A program made the translations under genes and the position numbers. A DNA stretch of 64,000 nt. It comes from Actinomadura luteofluorescens. GTDB lineage: Bacteria; Actinomycetota; Actinomycetes; Streptosporangiales; Streptosporangiaceae. The notes beneath the pieces are model-generated. The model had not been told where the DNA came from. It saw only the letters and a program-made list of their open reading frames with translations, and ran no database searches. The stretch lies in the NCBI RefSeq assembly GCF_013409365.1, contig NZ_JACCBA010000001.1, positions 2,294,001 through 2,358,000 on the forward strand, given 5' to 3'. Shown here piece after piece: positions 1 through 8,821 of the stretch (positions are counted from its first letter, which is position 1; each line of letters starts with the position of its first letter).

Positions 1-1389
1 GTGATCGTGCGCGCCGACGGGCTGAGCAAGCTGATCGACTTCGGCATCGCGGTGGACGCGGGCGCGTCCGGCCGGTCGGGGACGCCCGTCTACATGGCGC
101 CCGAGCAGTGGCGGGACGAGCCCGCCTCCCCCGCGACCGACGTCTACGCGGCGGCGTGCGTGTTCTTCGAGTGCGTGACGGGACGCCGCCCGTACACCGC
201 GCAGGACCAGACCGCGCTGATGGGCCGCCACCTCACGGCCCCGATCCCGGTGCACGACGTCCCCGGGCCGCTCCGCCCGCTGATCGAGCGCGGGCTGGCG
301 AAGAACCCGTGGGACCGTCCGATGGGCGCCGCCGCGTTCGTCTCCGAACTGGAGTCGGTGGCGGCGGCCGCGTACGGGCCCGACTGGGAGGGGCGCGGCG
401 TCCGCACGCTCGCGGGCGCCGCCGCCGCGCTGTCGGTGCTGTTCCCGCTGACCGCGCTCGGGCTCGGCGGAGGCGGCGCGTCGGCGGGGGCGGCCGGAGC
501 CGCGGGCGCCGCCGGGGCGGCCGGGACGGGAGGCGCCGCGGGGACGGGCGGAGCCGGCGCGGCCGGCGCGGCGGGCAAGGGCGTCATCGGCACGCTCGGC
601 GCGAAGGGGGCGGCGGCCGTCGCGGGCGGTGCCGCGGCCGTGGCCGTGGGCGGCGGCGCGGCGGTCTACGTCGCGACGGCGGGCGAGGCGCCCAAGCCGA
701 TCGTCGCGCGGCTGGTCGCGCTCAGCGAGCCGCGGCAGAGCCTCGGCGGCGGAATGACGTTCCAGGCGCAGGGCCGGGTCGTGCGGGTCACGGGCGGGGG
801 CGCCGCACTCAACCGCAAGATCAACCAGGCGCTCCGGGCGCCGCTCGACCAGCGCTGGGCGAAGACGCTCGGCGGCCTGAAGGACATCGGCCGCGGCGCC
901 TACACCGATGTCGTGACGCCGGAGATCCTCCTGCGCAACGACCGGCTGCTGTCCGTCTGGTACAAGGTCGAGCTGCGCGGCGAGCGCGGGACGGGCTGGG
1001 ACCAGTCCCAGGCCGCGACCGTCGATCTCAGGACGGGGGCGTCCTACAAGCCGCTCGACCTGTTCCGCGTCCCGACCGAGCAGGGCCTCAAGCCGCTGGA
1101 CCGCAGGATCAAGGCGGGCCAGCCGGGCGGCGCCTTCTGCGGCAGGGGCGAGACGGGCGGAGCCGGCCTGCCGCAGGGCACCGACAACCCGTCCGCCTTC
1201 GTCAAGTCGGGCGACGTCACCATGGCGCTCACCCCGAGGGGCCTGCGCGTCGCCTTCTACCTCTCGGTCCTGGGGTACGAGTCGGCGTGCGGCCAGCTGG
1301 ACACCGTCCTGCCCTACGCGGAGGTCAACGACGTGGTGAAGCCCGCGCTGCTCAAGGCCGTCCCGTACCCGTCGCCCGAGCGCTCCTGA
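1..1389 (+). CDS. Ser/Thr protein kinase, 5' end outside window
   Basis: C-terminal part of a membrane-anchored Hanks-type Ser/Thr kinase. The first visible codons already lie just before the DFG motif (residues 14-16), followed by the GTPVYMAPEQ activation-segment end and the C-lobe, so the N-lobe and catalytic loop lie before base 1. After the kinase (to about residue 125) come a hydrophobic stretch, a Gly/Ala-rich low-complexity run (about 155-205) and a second hydrophobic segment (about 205-228). The remaining 230 residues are probably extracytoplasmic. Their pattern (a 'VDLRTG..YKPLDLF' block, then 'RGLRVAFYLS' and 'VLPYAEV' near the end) resembles the DUF3298/RsiV-type sensor fold; that is my reading of the pattern, not a search. 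It probably senses an external ligand. Kinase assignment is firm, ligand unknown. Confidence 0.9.
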   Translation: MIVRADGLSKLIDFGIAVDAGASGRSGTPVYMAPEQWRDEPASPATDVYAAACVFFECVTGRRPYTAQDQTALMGRHLTAPIPVHDVPGPLRPLIERGLAKNPWDRPMGAAAFVSELESVAAAAYGPDWEGRGVRTLAGAAAALSVLFPLTALGLGGGGASAGAAGAAGAAGAAGTGGAAGTGGAGAAGAAGKGVIGTLGAKGAAAVAGGAAAVAVGGGAAVYVATAGEAPKPIVARLVALSEPRQSLGGGMTFQAQGRVVRVTGGGAALNRKINQALRAPLDQRWAKTLGGLKDIGRGAYTDVVTPEILLRNDRLLSVWYKVELRGERGTGWDQSQAATVDLRTGASYKPLDLFRVPTEQGLKPLDRRIKAGQPGGAFCGRGETGGAGLPQGTDNPSAFVKSGDVTMALTPRGLRVAFYLSVLGYESACGQLDTVLPYAEVNDVVKPALLKAVPYPSPERS

Positions 1390-1412
1390 CCGACGGGGCC
1401 GGAACCGCGAAA

Positions 1413-1440
1413 GGCCCGGCGACGCGTGCGTCGCCGGGCC
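1413..1440. terminator. Bidirectional terminator hairpin
   Basis: Perfect 13-bp inverted repeat (arms 1413-1425 and 1428-1440, arm GGCCCGGCGACGC) with a two-base loop, between the convergent kinase and etfA genes. An A-run precedes it on the + strand, giving a T-run after the hairpin for etfA transcripts. Confidence 0.8.
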
Positions 1441-1452
1441 GTCCGCGCGGGA

Positions 1453-2403
1453 TCACTTGCGCTTGCTGATCTCCTCGGTGAGCTGCGGCGCGACCTGGAA
1501 CAGGTCGCCCACCACGCCGTAGTCGACGAGCTCGAAGATCGGCGCCTCGGGGTCCTTGTTGACCGCGATGATGGTCTTCGAGGTCTGCATGCCGGCCCGG
1601 TGCTGGATGGCGCCGGAGATGCCGACCGCGATGTACAGCTGCGGCGACACCGTCTTGCCGGTCTGGCCGACCTGGAACGAGTGCGGGTACCAGCCGGCGT
1701 CGGTCGCGGCGCGGGAGGCGCCGACGGCCGCGCCGAGCGAGTCGGCCAGCCCCTCGATGATCTTGAAGTTCTCGGCGCCGCCGACGCCGCGGCCGCCGGA
1801 GACCACGATCGCGGCCTCGGTCAGGTCCGGGCGCTCGCCCTTCTCCTGGACGACCTTCTCCACGATCCTGGCGCCCTTGTCGGCGTCCGAGAGCGTGACC
1901 GACACCTGCTCCTCGGCCGGGGTGGCCGGGGACGCCACGGGGGCGACCGAGTTCGGCCGCACCGCGATGATCGGCGTACCCGTCTTCACCTTGGCGTGCG
2001 CGATGATCGCGCCACCGAAGATGGAGTGCTCGCCGACGAAGCCGTCGGCGACGTCCACGACGTCGGTGAGCACGCCGGAGCCGGTCTTGACGGCGAGGCG
2101 GCCCGCGATCTCCTTGCCCTCGCCGGTCGCGGCCACCAGCACCGCGGCCGGGGACTTCTCGCCGACGAGCTGGGCCAGCAGCGCGGCCTTCGGGGCGACG
2201 ACGTAGGAGGTCAGCTCCTCGTCGGCGGCCACGTAGACCTTGCCGGCACCGTACTCGGCGAGCCTGTCCCTGGCGTTCTCGTAGCCTGGGCCCACCCATA
2301 CCGCGGCGGCCTCGCCGAGCCGGTTCGCCAGCGTCAGCAGTTCGAGCGTGACCTTCTTGACCTCACCGTCGACGTGGTCGACGAGGACGAGAATCTCGGC
2401 CAT
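1453..2403 (-). CDS. etfA: Electron transfer flavoprotein alpha subunit
   Basis: EtfA/FixB, 316 aa, normal family length. It forms a heterodimer with EtfB, binds FAD in its C-terminal domain, and passes electrons from acyl-CoA and other flavin dehydrogenases to ETF-quinone oxidoreductase. The start [17 protein letters not shown] is typical. The C-terminal FAD domain has the family block [13 protein letters not shown] followed by [11 protein letters not shown] and DYGVVGDL. It lies 21 bp after etfB and is surely co-transcribed with it. The enoyl-CoA hydratase and desaturase nearby fit a fatty-acid metabolism setting, but they are separate units. Confidence 0.95.
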   Translation of the reverse strand: MAEILVLVDHVDGEVKKVTLELLTLANRLGEAAAVWVGPGYENARDRLAEYGAGKVYVAADEELTSYVVAPKAALLAQLVGEKSPAAVLVAATGEGKEIAGRLAVKTGSGVLTDVVDVADGFVGEHSIFGGAIIAHAKVKTGTPIIAVRPNSVAPVASPATPAEEQVSVTLSDADKGARIVEKVVQEKGERPDLTEAAIVVSGGRGVGGAENFKIIEGLADSLGAAVGASRAATDAGWYPHSFQVGQTGKTVSPQLYIAVGISGAIQHRAGMQTSKTIIAVNKDPEAPIFELVDYGVVGDLFQVAPQLTEEISKRK

Positions 2404-2424
2404 GTCTGCAATCCCCTTCCTCGG

Positions 2425-3204
2425 TCAGACGAACTTCTTCGACGCGAGGAACTCGGCGATCTTCGCACCGCCGTCGCCCTCGTCGGTGACGATCTCGCCC
2501 TTGGCGCGCGGCGGCGCCTCGGCGAAGTCGACCACCTCGGTCGAAGCGTTCGCCAGGCCGACCCGGGACGCGTCGATGCCGGCGTCGCCGATGCCGAGCG
2601 TCTCGACCGGCTTCTTCTTGGCCGCCATGATCCCCTTGAACGAGGGGTAGCGCGGCTCGTTGATCTTCTCCACCACGGACACCACCGCGGGCAGGCTGGC
2701 CTCGACCCGGTCGAAGCCGTAGTCGGTCTGCCGCTGCACCTTGATGGACGTCCCGTCGATCTCGACCTTGTTGGCGAGCGACAGCTGCGGGACGCCGAGG
2801 CGCTCGGCGAGCATCGCGGCGATCATGCCGGTGCGCGCGTCGGTGGACTCCGCGCCGAGGACGACCAGGTCGAACCCGGTGCGTCCGAGCGCCTGCTCCA
2901 GCGCGTACGAGGTCGACAGCGCGTCGGAGCCCGCGAGGCCGTCGTCGAGGAGGTGGACGGCCTTGTCGGCGCCCATCGCCAGCGACTTGCGGATGGAGTC
3001 GGTGGCCTTGTCGGGGCCCATGGTGAGGACGGTCACCTCGCCGCCGTGGGCCTCCTTGATGCGCAGCGCCTCTTCGATGGCGTACTCGCAGAGTTCGTTG
3101 ATGACGCCGTCCGCCGCGGCGCGGTCGAGCGTGCTGTCATCGGACTTCAGCTTGCGCGGGCTCTCCGTATCGGGAACCTGCTTCACCAGGACGACGATGT
3201 TCAT
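2425..3204 (-). CDS. etfB: Electron transfer flavoprotein beta subunit
   Basis: EtfB/FixA, 259 aa. It is the partner of EtfA and carries AMP in the heterodimer. The start MNIVVLVKQVPDTE is the conserved N-terminus; an upstream in-frame GTG at 3228 would add eight residues that look like leader sequence (its bases include the ribosome site GGGAGG), so I prefer the ATG at 3204. The motif VVLGAESTDARTG in the middle is the EtfB nucleotide-binding signature. First gene of the etfBA operon, with a promoter candidate at 3366-3393. Confidence 0.93.
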   Translation of the reverse strand: MNIVVLVKQVPDTESPRKLKSDDSTLDRAAADGVINELCEYAIEEALRIKEAHGGEVTVLTMGPDKATDSIRKSLAMGADKAVHLLDDGLAGSDALSTSYALEQALGRTGFDLVVLGAESTDARTGMIAAMLAERLGVPQLSLANKVEIDGTSIKVQRQTDYGFDRVEASLPAVVSVVEKINEPRYPSFKGIMAAKKKPVETLGIGDAGIDASRVGLANASTEVVDFAEAPPRAKGEIVTDEGDGGAKIAEFLASKKFV

Positions 3205-3365
3205 GGCCGGTGGCCGACCTCCCTGCACTCAGTTGGCCGCTGAGGTAAGCGGCAGAGGGGCGCCGCCCATGACGGGTCGACGCGGGCATGCGCTTTCGCA
3301 GTCACAGCCTGCCAAACACCCGAACGCGCTTCGGAGCCGGGTCCCCGGTTCGGCCGTGCACCCTA

Positions 3366-3393
3366 ATGTTACTCGCCGGTAGCCTACTGGCAA
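3366..3393 (-). promoter_or_regulatory. etfBA promoter with palindromic operator
   Basis: On the minus strand TTGCCA (3388-3393), a 16-base spacer and TAACAT (3366-3371) form a sigma-70-type promoter reading to etfB. The spacer region holds the near-palindrome GCCGGTAGCCTACTGGC (3375-3391), seven of eight pairs matching around a central base, as expected for a dimeric repressor site. The rest of 3205-3479 shows no gene. Confidence 0.45.
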
Positions 3394-3479
3394 ATCCCAG
3401 TTCGTGAGACCTTACCCACGTGCCCGGGGGGTTTGCGGTGCATGAGGCGTTCCGAACCGGACGTGACGGACATCATGCC

Positions 3480-4772
3480 TCACACCCTGTTGACGGCGTG
3501 CTGGAGACGGTCCATCGAGCTCTCCAGCGTCCGCTGGAGCCCGTAGGTCGGGGAGAAGCTCGGCGTCAGCGTCATCGCGCCGACGCCGACGAGCAGGCAC
3601 AGCACGCCGAGGCCCACGACCGCGGCGGCGACGGCGCGCGGCCGCCGCGCCACCGGCAGGAACATCCGCTCCAGCTGGCGGCGCGGGGCGCTGACGCCCG
3701 GCGCCGTCCACAGCACCGCGGCCCCGGCTCCGGCGCCGAACGCGCAGGCCGTGAGGGAGTCCAGCTTCCCGCCGACCGCCGACGCCGCAGCGAGCCCGAG
3801 CGGGACGGCGACCGTGAACACCGCCGCGTAGGGGACGGTCAGCAGCGTCCGCCCGAACGCCCACGCCCAGCCGCGCGCCGTCGTGCCCGCCACGCGCAGC
3901 AGCGTCACCGCGACCAGGGTCAGGACGAGTCCCGCGATCGGCAGCATGATCACGACACCGACGCCGGCCACCACGACCATGGCCGCGAGCAGCCGCGCCC
4001 AGCCCAGCGTCACCGCCATGTCATGGGCCGCCGTCTCATGGGCCGCCGTCTCCCGCTGCGCGGCGGGGCCCGGCGCGGCCGGGGCCGGGGCCGCGGGCGC
4101 GGGCGCCTCGGCGGGACGGGGAGCGGGGGCGGCGGCCGGGAGCTTCAGGCGGGACGAGGCCTCCGCCAGCTCCGCCGCCGACGGCCGCGCGGCCGGGTCC
4201 GGATGCGAGGCGGCCGCCACCAGCGGGCGCAGGTCGGCGGGCAGCGCCTCGGCGGGCGCGTCCGGACGGCCGGTGGCGGCGAACGCCACCGTGGCCGCCC
4301 ATGCGCGGACGTCGTCGCCCGCGTCGGCGCCGGCGGTCAGCGCGAAGTCGACGACGACCGGCGCGTCGTCCACGACCAGGACCGTCCCCGGCCCGAGCTC
4401 GCCGTGCGCGAGGCCGGTCAGGTGGATGGCGGCGAGCGCCTTGGCCAGCCCGAACGCCATGCGGCGCAGCGCGTCCCCCGACATCGGCCCCTGCCCGGCG
4501 ACCGTCTCCCCGAGCGGGCGCCCGGGGACGAACCGGAACACCACGTAGGGGCGCGGGCCGGTGGCCTCGCCGTCCAGGACGTCCGCGACGTAGGGGCTGA
4601 GCACCTCGCGCATCCGCGCCACGTCGGGGGCGGCGCCCGGGGGCAGGAGCCGGATCGCCACGTCGCGGCCGTCGGGACCCGCGGCGCGGTGGACGTCGCC
4701 GGTACCGCCGCCCAGCCTGGACAGCAGCCGGTACGGACCGATGTGCGCCTGGTGGCTCGTCTCACCGCTCAT
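3480..4772 (-). CDS. Membrane-anchored pseudokinase (Hanks fold)
   Basis: 430 aa. Residues 11-210 follow the Ser/Thr kinase fold, but key residues are replaced. The ATP-lysine of VAIK is Arg41. The catalytic HRDxKxxN block reads HGELGPGT (123-130), losing Arg, Asp, Lys and Asn. DFG is DFA (142-144), and no APE motif is visible. An Ala/Pro linker (about 213-245) leads to four or five membrane segments. The tail (SAPRRQLERMF, then a last TM segment and a short amphipathic end) matches the tail of the active kinase encoded immediately upstream (SGAPRRQLARVW), so the pair looks like a duplication with loss of catalysis. Likely a scaffold or allosteric partner. It is last in a three-kinase operon, 61 bp after the active kinase. 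Confidence 0.85.
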   Translation of the reverse strand: MSGETSHQAHIGPYRLLSRLGGGTGDVHRAAGPDGRDVAIRLLPPGAAPDVARMREVLSPYVADVLDGEATGPRPYVVFRFVPGRPLGETVAGQGPMSGDALRRMAFGLAKALAAIHLTGLAHGELGPGTVLVVDDAPVVVDFALTAGADAGDDVRAWAATVAFAATGRPDAPAEALPADLRPLVAAASHPDPAARPSAAELAEASSRLKLPAAAPAPRPAEAPAPAAPAPAAPGPAAQRETAAHETAAHDMAVTLGWARLLAAMVVVAGVGVVIMLPIAGLVLTLVAVTLLRVAGTTARGWAWAFGRTLLTVPYAAVFTVAVPLGLAAASAVGGKLDSLTACAFGAGAGAAVLWTAPGVSAPRRQLERMFLPVARRPRAVAAAVVGLGVLCLLVGVGAMTLTPSFSPTYGLQRTLESSMDRLQHAVNRV

Positions 4773-4833
4773 AATGGGTCGCCACCCTACCGACCCGGGA
4801 GGGGCCGCGCCCCCGTCGCGGGAGCGCCGCGCG

Positions 4834-6825
4834 TCACGTCCCGGGGATGCTCGCGACGAGATCGTGGACGTCGGCGCGCAGGCTCTCCAGGTCCTGGCTC
4901 ATCCCGTCCACCGGCGTGGTGTCGGGCGGCTGCCGCTGCGACAGCCCGACCAGCACCGCGGCGAAGATCCCGAGGATGAGCGCGCCGACGAGCGCGGCCT
5001 CGGCGCGCGGCAGCACCGCGCCCCAGACGCGGGCGAGCTGGCGGCGTGGCGCACCGCTGCCCGGCGCGAGGCACAGCAGCCCGATCACCGCCATGGCCGT
5101 GTAGGCGATGGCCCTGGCCGCGTTCATGTCCGGGTTCGCGAAGATCAGCACGCCGAGCAGGACCAGCCCGGCGACGCCGCTGAGCGACGTCCACAGCACG
5201 GTGGACATCAGGGCGCCGGGCAGGTGCAGCGGCGTCCGGAACGCGGCGGCGACGGCGTCGCCCGAGCGCGGCCCCCGCCGCGTCTGGCGGCCCTCCATGC
5301 CCTTGGCCGCCTTGTCGCCCATCCGCAGGACGAACACGCCGGCGACGGTGACGCCGAGGGCGAGCAGCGGCGCGATGTTGGCGAACCCGAGCAGCGCCAC
5401 CAGGACGATGAGGCTGAGCACCCGGTACCAGCCGTAGGGCTTGCGCCGTTCCTTGTCGCGCTCGGACCCGTCGGCGCGGGCCTGGTCGGGACGCTGCCGC
5501 GCCTCCGGCTCGTAGGGGCCGCGCTGGAGCGCGCCCTGCGGGGGCTGCGGGGGCTGGTTCTGCGGGGGCCCGTACTGCGGCGGCGGATAGCCGCCCTGGT
5601 AGGGCCCCTGGTCGTAGGGGGCGGGCGGCCCGTAGCCGCGCTGCCCGTACTGCTCCCCCGCCTTGAACGGCGCGGGCCCGGGCGGCGGGACGGGCGGCGG
5701 CGCGGCGGGCGGCAACTGGCCCACGAAGTCCTTCGGCTGGGCCGGGACGGGCGCGGGCGACGGGACGGGCGCGGGCGAGGGAACCGGCAGCCCGGGCGCC
5801 GCCGAGGACGTCCCGGGCGACGGCGGGTCCTGCGGCGACGACGCCGGCATGGAGAACTGCCGGGAGTGGTCGGCCGCCGGATCATCCGGCCGCGACGCTC
5901 CCACCGCGCCGGCCGCACCGGCCGCGCCCGCCGCGCCCGCCGCACCCGGCGCCGGGTAGTGCCGGTCGACGCGCGTCTGGTCGGTGATGGTGGCTTCGAG
6001 GTGGATGCGGCGCGTGAGCTGCACCAGGTTGACCGCCGTGGGGCGCTCGGCCGGGTGCCGCGCCATCGCCGACCGCAGCACGGGCAGCATCGCCTCGGGC
6101 ACGCCGTCCAGGTCGGGCGTGCTCTGCATGATCTTGTAGAAGATCGACTCGAAGGTGCCGGAGCCGAAGGGCGGGCGGCCGGTCGCGGCGTAGGCGACCG
6201 TCCCGCCCCAGGCGTGCACATCCGACGGCGGGCCCGCGTCCTCGCCCTCGATGATCTCCGGGGCGAGGTAGCCGGGGGTGCCGATGACCATGCCGGTCGC
6301 GGTCAGCCGGGTCGCGTCGGCGGCCTGCGCGATGCCGAAGTCGATCACGACGGGCTCGCCGTCCACGAGCATCACGTTGCCGGGCTTCATGTCGCGGTGC
6401 ACGATCCCGGCGCCGTGGATCGCCGACAGCGCCGAGGCCAGCCCCACGCCGAGCCGCTGCAGCGCCGGCCCGTAGATCGGGCCGGACTCCTCGACGATCT
6501 CCTCCAGCGTGCGGCCGGGCACGTACTGGGTCACGATGTAGGGCTGGTCGGCCGTCACGTCGGCGTCGAGGATCTCGGCGACGTGCGGGCTGTGCACCCT
6601 GCGCATCGAGTCGACCTCGCGGGCCAGCCGGCGACGCGCCGTGGCGTCCCCCGCGACCGCGGGCCGCAGCACCTTGATGGCCACGTTGCGCCCCTCGGGG
6701 TCGGCGCCGAGGTAGACGACGCCCATGCCCCCTTCCCCCAGGGTCTGCTGAACGCTGTAGTGGCCGATACGGTCCCCGGACGTGACGGCTCCCTTCATCG
6801 TTTCCGAAACCCTACCCTTGCCCAT
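4834..6825 (-). CDS. Ser/Thr protein kinase with multi-span membrane tail
   Basis: 663 aa from 6825; an internal ATG at 6798 (MKGAVTSGDRIGHYS) is an equally good start. The kinase domain (about 20-285) is complete: Gly-loop GEGGMG, Lys51 in VAIKVL, HRDMKPGN (143-150), DFG (162-164) and the GTPGYLAPE segment. Residues about 290-450 are a Pro/Gln/Tyr-rich linker. The C-terminal 200 residues hold about five hydrophobic segments and end in a short polar tail. No extracellular sensor domain is evident, so the signal may be membrane- or partner-borne. Middle gene of the kinase trio; it shares the membrane tail with the downstream pseudokinase. Confidence 0.92.
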   Translation of the reverse strand: MGKGRVSETMKGAVTSGDRIGHYSVQQTLGEGGMGVVYLGADPEGRNVAIKVLRPAVAGDATARRRLAREVDSMRRVHSPHVAEILDADVTADQPYIVTQYVPGRTLEEIVEESGPIYGPALQRLGVGLASALSAIHGAGIVHRDMKPGNVMLVDGEPVVIDFGIAQAADATRLTATGMVIGTPGYLAPEIIEGEDAGPPSDVHAWGGTVAYAATGRPPFGSGTFESIFYKIMQSTPDLDGVPEAMLPVLRSAMARHPAERPTAVNLVQLTRRIHLEATITDQTRVDRHYPAPGAAGAAGAAGAAGAVGASRPDDPAADHSRQFSMPASSPQDPPSPGTSSAAPGLPVPSPAPVPSPAPVPAQPKDFVGQLPPAAPPPVPPPGPAPFKAGEQYGQRGYGPPAPYDQGPYQGGYPPPQYGPPQNQPPQPPQGALQRGPYEPEARQRPDQARADGSERDKERRKPYGWYRVLSLIVLVALLGFANIAPLLALGVTVAGVFVLRMGDKAAKGMEGRQTRRGPRSGDAVAAAFRTPLHLPGALMSTVLWTSLSGVAGLVLLGVLIFANPDMNAARAIAYTAMAVIGLLCLAPGSGAPRRQLARVWGAVLPRAEAALVGALILGIFAAVLVGLSQRQPPDTTPVDGMSQDLESLRADVHDLVASIPGT

Positions 6826-6846
6826 CCCGCCGACGAGATCCAGCCA

Positions 6847-7656
6847 TCAGGCCGCCACCACCCCGTCGCCCTCCGTGGCGGCCAGCGCCCCCGCGAACCA
6901 GCGCGCGGAGGGGCGCTGCGCGGGGTCGCGGCGGAACGCCGCCCGCAGCAGGCCCGCCAGCGGCTCCGGAGCGCCGCCGATGTCGGCCTGGCCGCGCAGG
7001 ATCCTGAAGCACACCCCGTGCAGCGACCCGCGCCCGAACGGCGGGCGGCCCGTCGCCGCGTAGGCCACGGTCGACGCCCACGAGAACACGTCCGACGCGG
7101 TGGTGGCGCGCTCCCCCTCGATCAGCTCGGGCGCCAGGTAGGCGGGCGTCCCCACGACCATGCCGCGCCTGGTGATCTGCTCCGCGCCGGACTCGTGCGC
7201 GATACCGAAGTCGATCAGCGTCGGCCGGTCGCCCAGCACGATGACGTTGCCGGGCGACACGTCGCGGTGCAGCACGCCCGCGTCGTGGACGTCCCCGAGC
7301 GCCAGCGCCAGCCGCCGCGCGAACCGGACGAGCCGGTCGCCGCGCAGCGGCCCGTACGCCGCGACGAGGTCGTTCAGCGGGCAGCCCGGCACGTACTGCA
7401 TGACCACGTGCGGCCGCGGCGCCGAGAGCGCGCCGTCCAGCAGCCGGGCGACGTAGGCGCTGCGCACCCGCGCCTGCGCCCGCACCTCCCGCGCCAGCCG
7501 GCTGATCGCCTCCGGCTCCCCCGTGAGCTCCGGAACGAGCTCCTTGACCGCGACCTCCCGGCCGCCGGCGTCCATGGCCAGGTAGACCACCGCCGTGCTC
7601 CCCCGGCCGATCTCGTCCAGTAACCGATATCCGCCCAGTCGCCTGTGCGTCCCCAT
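6847..7656 (-). CDS. Soluble Ser/Thr protein kinase
   Basis: 269 aa, essentially a bare kinase domain with no membrane segment. Gly-loop GRGSTAVVY, Lys38 in VAVKEL, HRD at 130-132, DFG at 149-151, GTPAYLAPE. The catalytic loop reads HRDVSPGN: the Lys two positions after the catalytic Asp, usual in Ser/Thr kinases, is Ser134. The catalytic Asp and metal-binding Asn remain, so activity is plausible but altered specificity is possible. First gene of the kinase operon, 21 bp before the next kinase. Confidence 0.9.
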   Translation of the reverse strand: MGTHRRLGGYRLLDEIGRGSTAVVYLAMDAGGREVAVKELVPELTGEPEAISRLAREVRAQARVRSAYVARLLDGALSAPRPHVVMQYVPGCPLNDLVAAYGPLRGDRLVRFARRLALALGDVHDAGVLHRDVSPGNVIVLGDRPTLIDFGIAHESGAEQITRRGMVVGTPAYLAPELIEGERATTASDVFSWASTVAYAATGRPPFGRGSLHGVCFRILRGQADIGGAPEPLAGLLRAAFRRDPAQRPSARWFAGALAATEGDGVVAA

Positions 7657-7699
7657 GCACCCTTTGACGCCGGAAAGCGCCCCCCGGTTTCCCGGCTCG

Positions 7700-8650
7700 T
7701 CAGCCCTTGCGGGCCGCCTGGCGGGCGCGGCGCTCTTCGCGGCGGGTCTCGAACTTGGTGGCGGCGGCGTCGAGGTGCTCCAGGAACTCGGCGAGCTCCT
7801 CGCGGGCCTTCTCGCCGTCGCCGGTCAGGTCGGTGCGGTCGAAGACGCCCCACTTGCGCAGCACCGGGACGAGCACGTCGTCATGGTGGAGCCGCAGGTC
7901 GTAGATGCCGGCGTTGGCGATGACGACCGACTTGCGCAGGAAGCCGTCGATGCTGTGGCCGGGCATCTGGAACGTCGTCACGACGTCGGTGACCGCCCGC
8001 AGCGTCTCGTTCGGGGCGGCCTCCAGCGCGGCGGCCATCAGGTTCCGGTAGAAGATCATGTGGAGGTTCTCGTCGGCGGCGATGCGGGTCATCATCTGCT
8101 CGCAGACGGGGTCGCCGGACGCCTTGCCGGTGTTGCGGTGCGACACGCGGGTCGCGAGCTCCTGGAACGACACGTACGCCGTCCCGTGCAGGAACGAGTC
8201 GCCGTGGTCGGCCTCGTAGCCGGCCTCCATGTGGTGCATGCGGGCGCGCTCCAGCGCGACCGGGTCGACCGCGCGGCTCACGGTGAGGTAGTCGCGCAGG
8301 GCGATGCCGTGCCGGTTCTCCTCGGCCGTCCAGCGGTTCACCCAGGTGCCCCAGGCGCCGTCGCGGCCGAAGACCGTGGCGATGGCGCGGTGGTAGCCGG
8401 GGAGGTTGTCCTCGGTGAGCAGGTTCACGATCAGCGAGTCGCGCGCCTCGGGTGTCACCTTCGACTGCTCGATGGACCACGGCTCGCCGTTCAGCGGCCC
8501 GTCGAAGTCGCGGCCCTCGCTCCACGGGACGTACTGGTGCGGGAACCATTCCTTGGCCGTCGACAGGTGCCGGTTCAGTTCCTGCTCGACCACCGGCTCG
8601 AGGTCGAGCATGAGGCCGGTCTGGGACTTCTCTTCGGGGGTCAGGGACAT
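7700..8650 (-). CDS. Acyl-[ACP] desaturase (diiron)
   Basis: 316 aa, FA_desaturase_2 (stearoyl-ACP desaturase/DesA) family: a soluble diiron enzyme that puts a cis double bond into ACP-bound fatty acids using O2 and reduced ferredoxin. Both iron motifs are present: EENRH at 110-114 and DENLH at 193-197, with a further ligand-type Glu in FQELATR (164). N- and C-terminal lengths match mycobacterial DesA-type proteins. The Arg/Ala/Lys-rich C-terminus is a flexible tail. Single-gene unit with a perfect inverted repeat in its upstream region (8704-8723). Confidence 0.92.
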   Translation of the reverse strand: MSLTPEEKSQTGLMLDLEPVVEQELNRHLSTAKEWFPHQYVPWSEGRDFDGPLNGEPWSIEQSKVTPEARDSLIVNLLTEDNLPGYHRAIATVFGRDGAWGTWVNRWTAEENRHGIALRDYLTVSRAVDPVALERARMHHMEAGYEADHGDSFLHGTAYVSFQELATRVSHRNTGKASGDPVCEQMMTRIAADENLHMIFYRNLMAAALEAAPNETLRAVTDVVTTFQMPGHSIDGFLRKSVVIANAGIYDLRLHHDDVLVPVLRKWGVFDRTDLTGDGEKAREELAEFLEHLDAAATKFETRREERRARQAARKG

Positions 8651-8703
8651 GCGGTTCCTTCGCTGGACGAGGTCGTCTTTGCGGGCGCCAGCAGGCCGTT
8701 CAC

Positions 8704-8723
8704 AACCTACTCAAGCGTAGGTT
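8704..8723 (-). promoter_or_regulatory. Inverted-repeat operator upstream of desaturase
   Basis: Perfect 7-bp inverted repeat AACCTAC / GTAGGTT separated by six bases, 54 bp upstream of the desaturase start. Length and symmetry suit a TetR-type repressor, a class that often controls lipid desaturases. No regulator gene sits next to it, and I see no convincing -10/-35 pair. Confidence 0.5.
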
Positions 8724-8821
8724 CGATCGTCGCGAGTCGGCACGAGCCCCGTCAAGTCAGCACCGCGACAAGCGCGGCGCGGTAACTTTTGTAGATCCGC
8801 GCGAAACGGCGTGACGTCATG

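Noticed and set aside
475..590. Gly/Ala-coding tandem-like repeats in the first kinase
   Set aside because: Low-complexity protein linker encoded by GC-rich codons, not a DNA repeat element.
1..4980. Long overlapping open frames on the strand opposite the kinases and etf genes, full of Arg/Gly/Pro
   Set aside because: Antisense shadows caused by very high GC; they lack family motifs and ribosome sites, while the opposite strand encodes recognised proteins.
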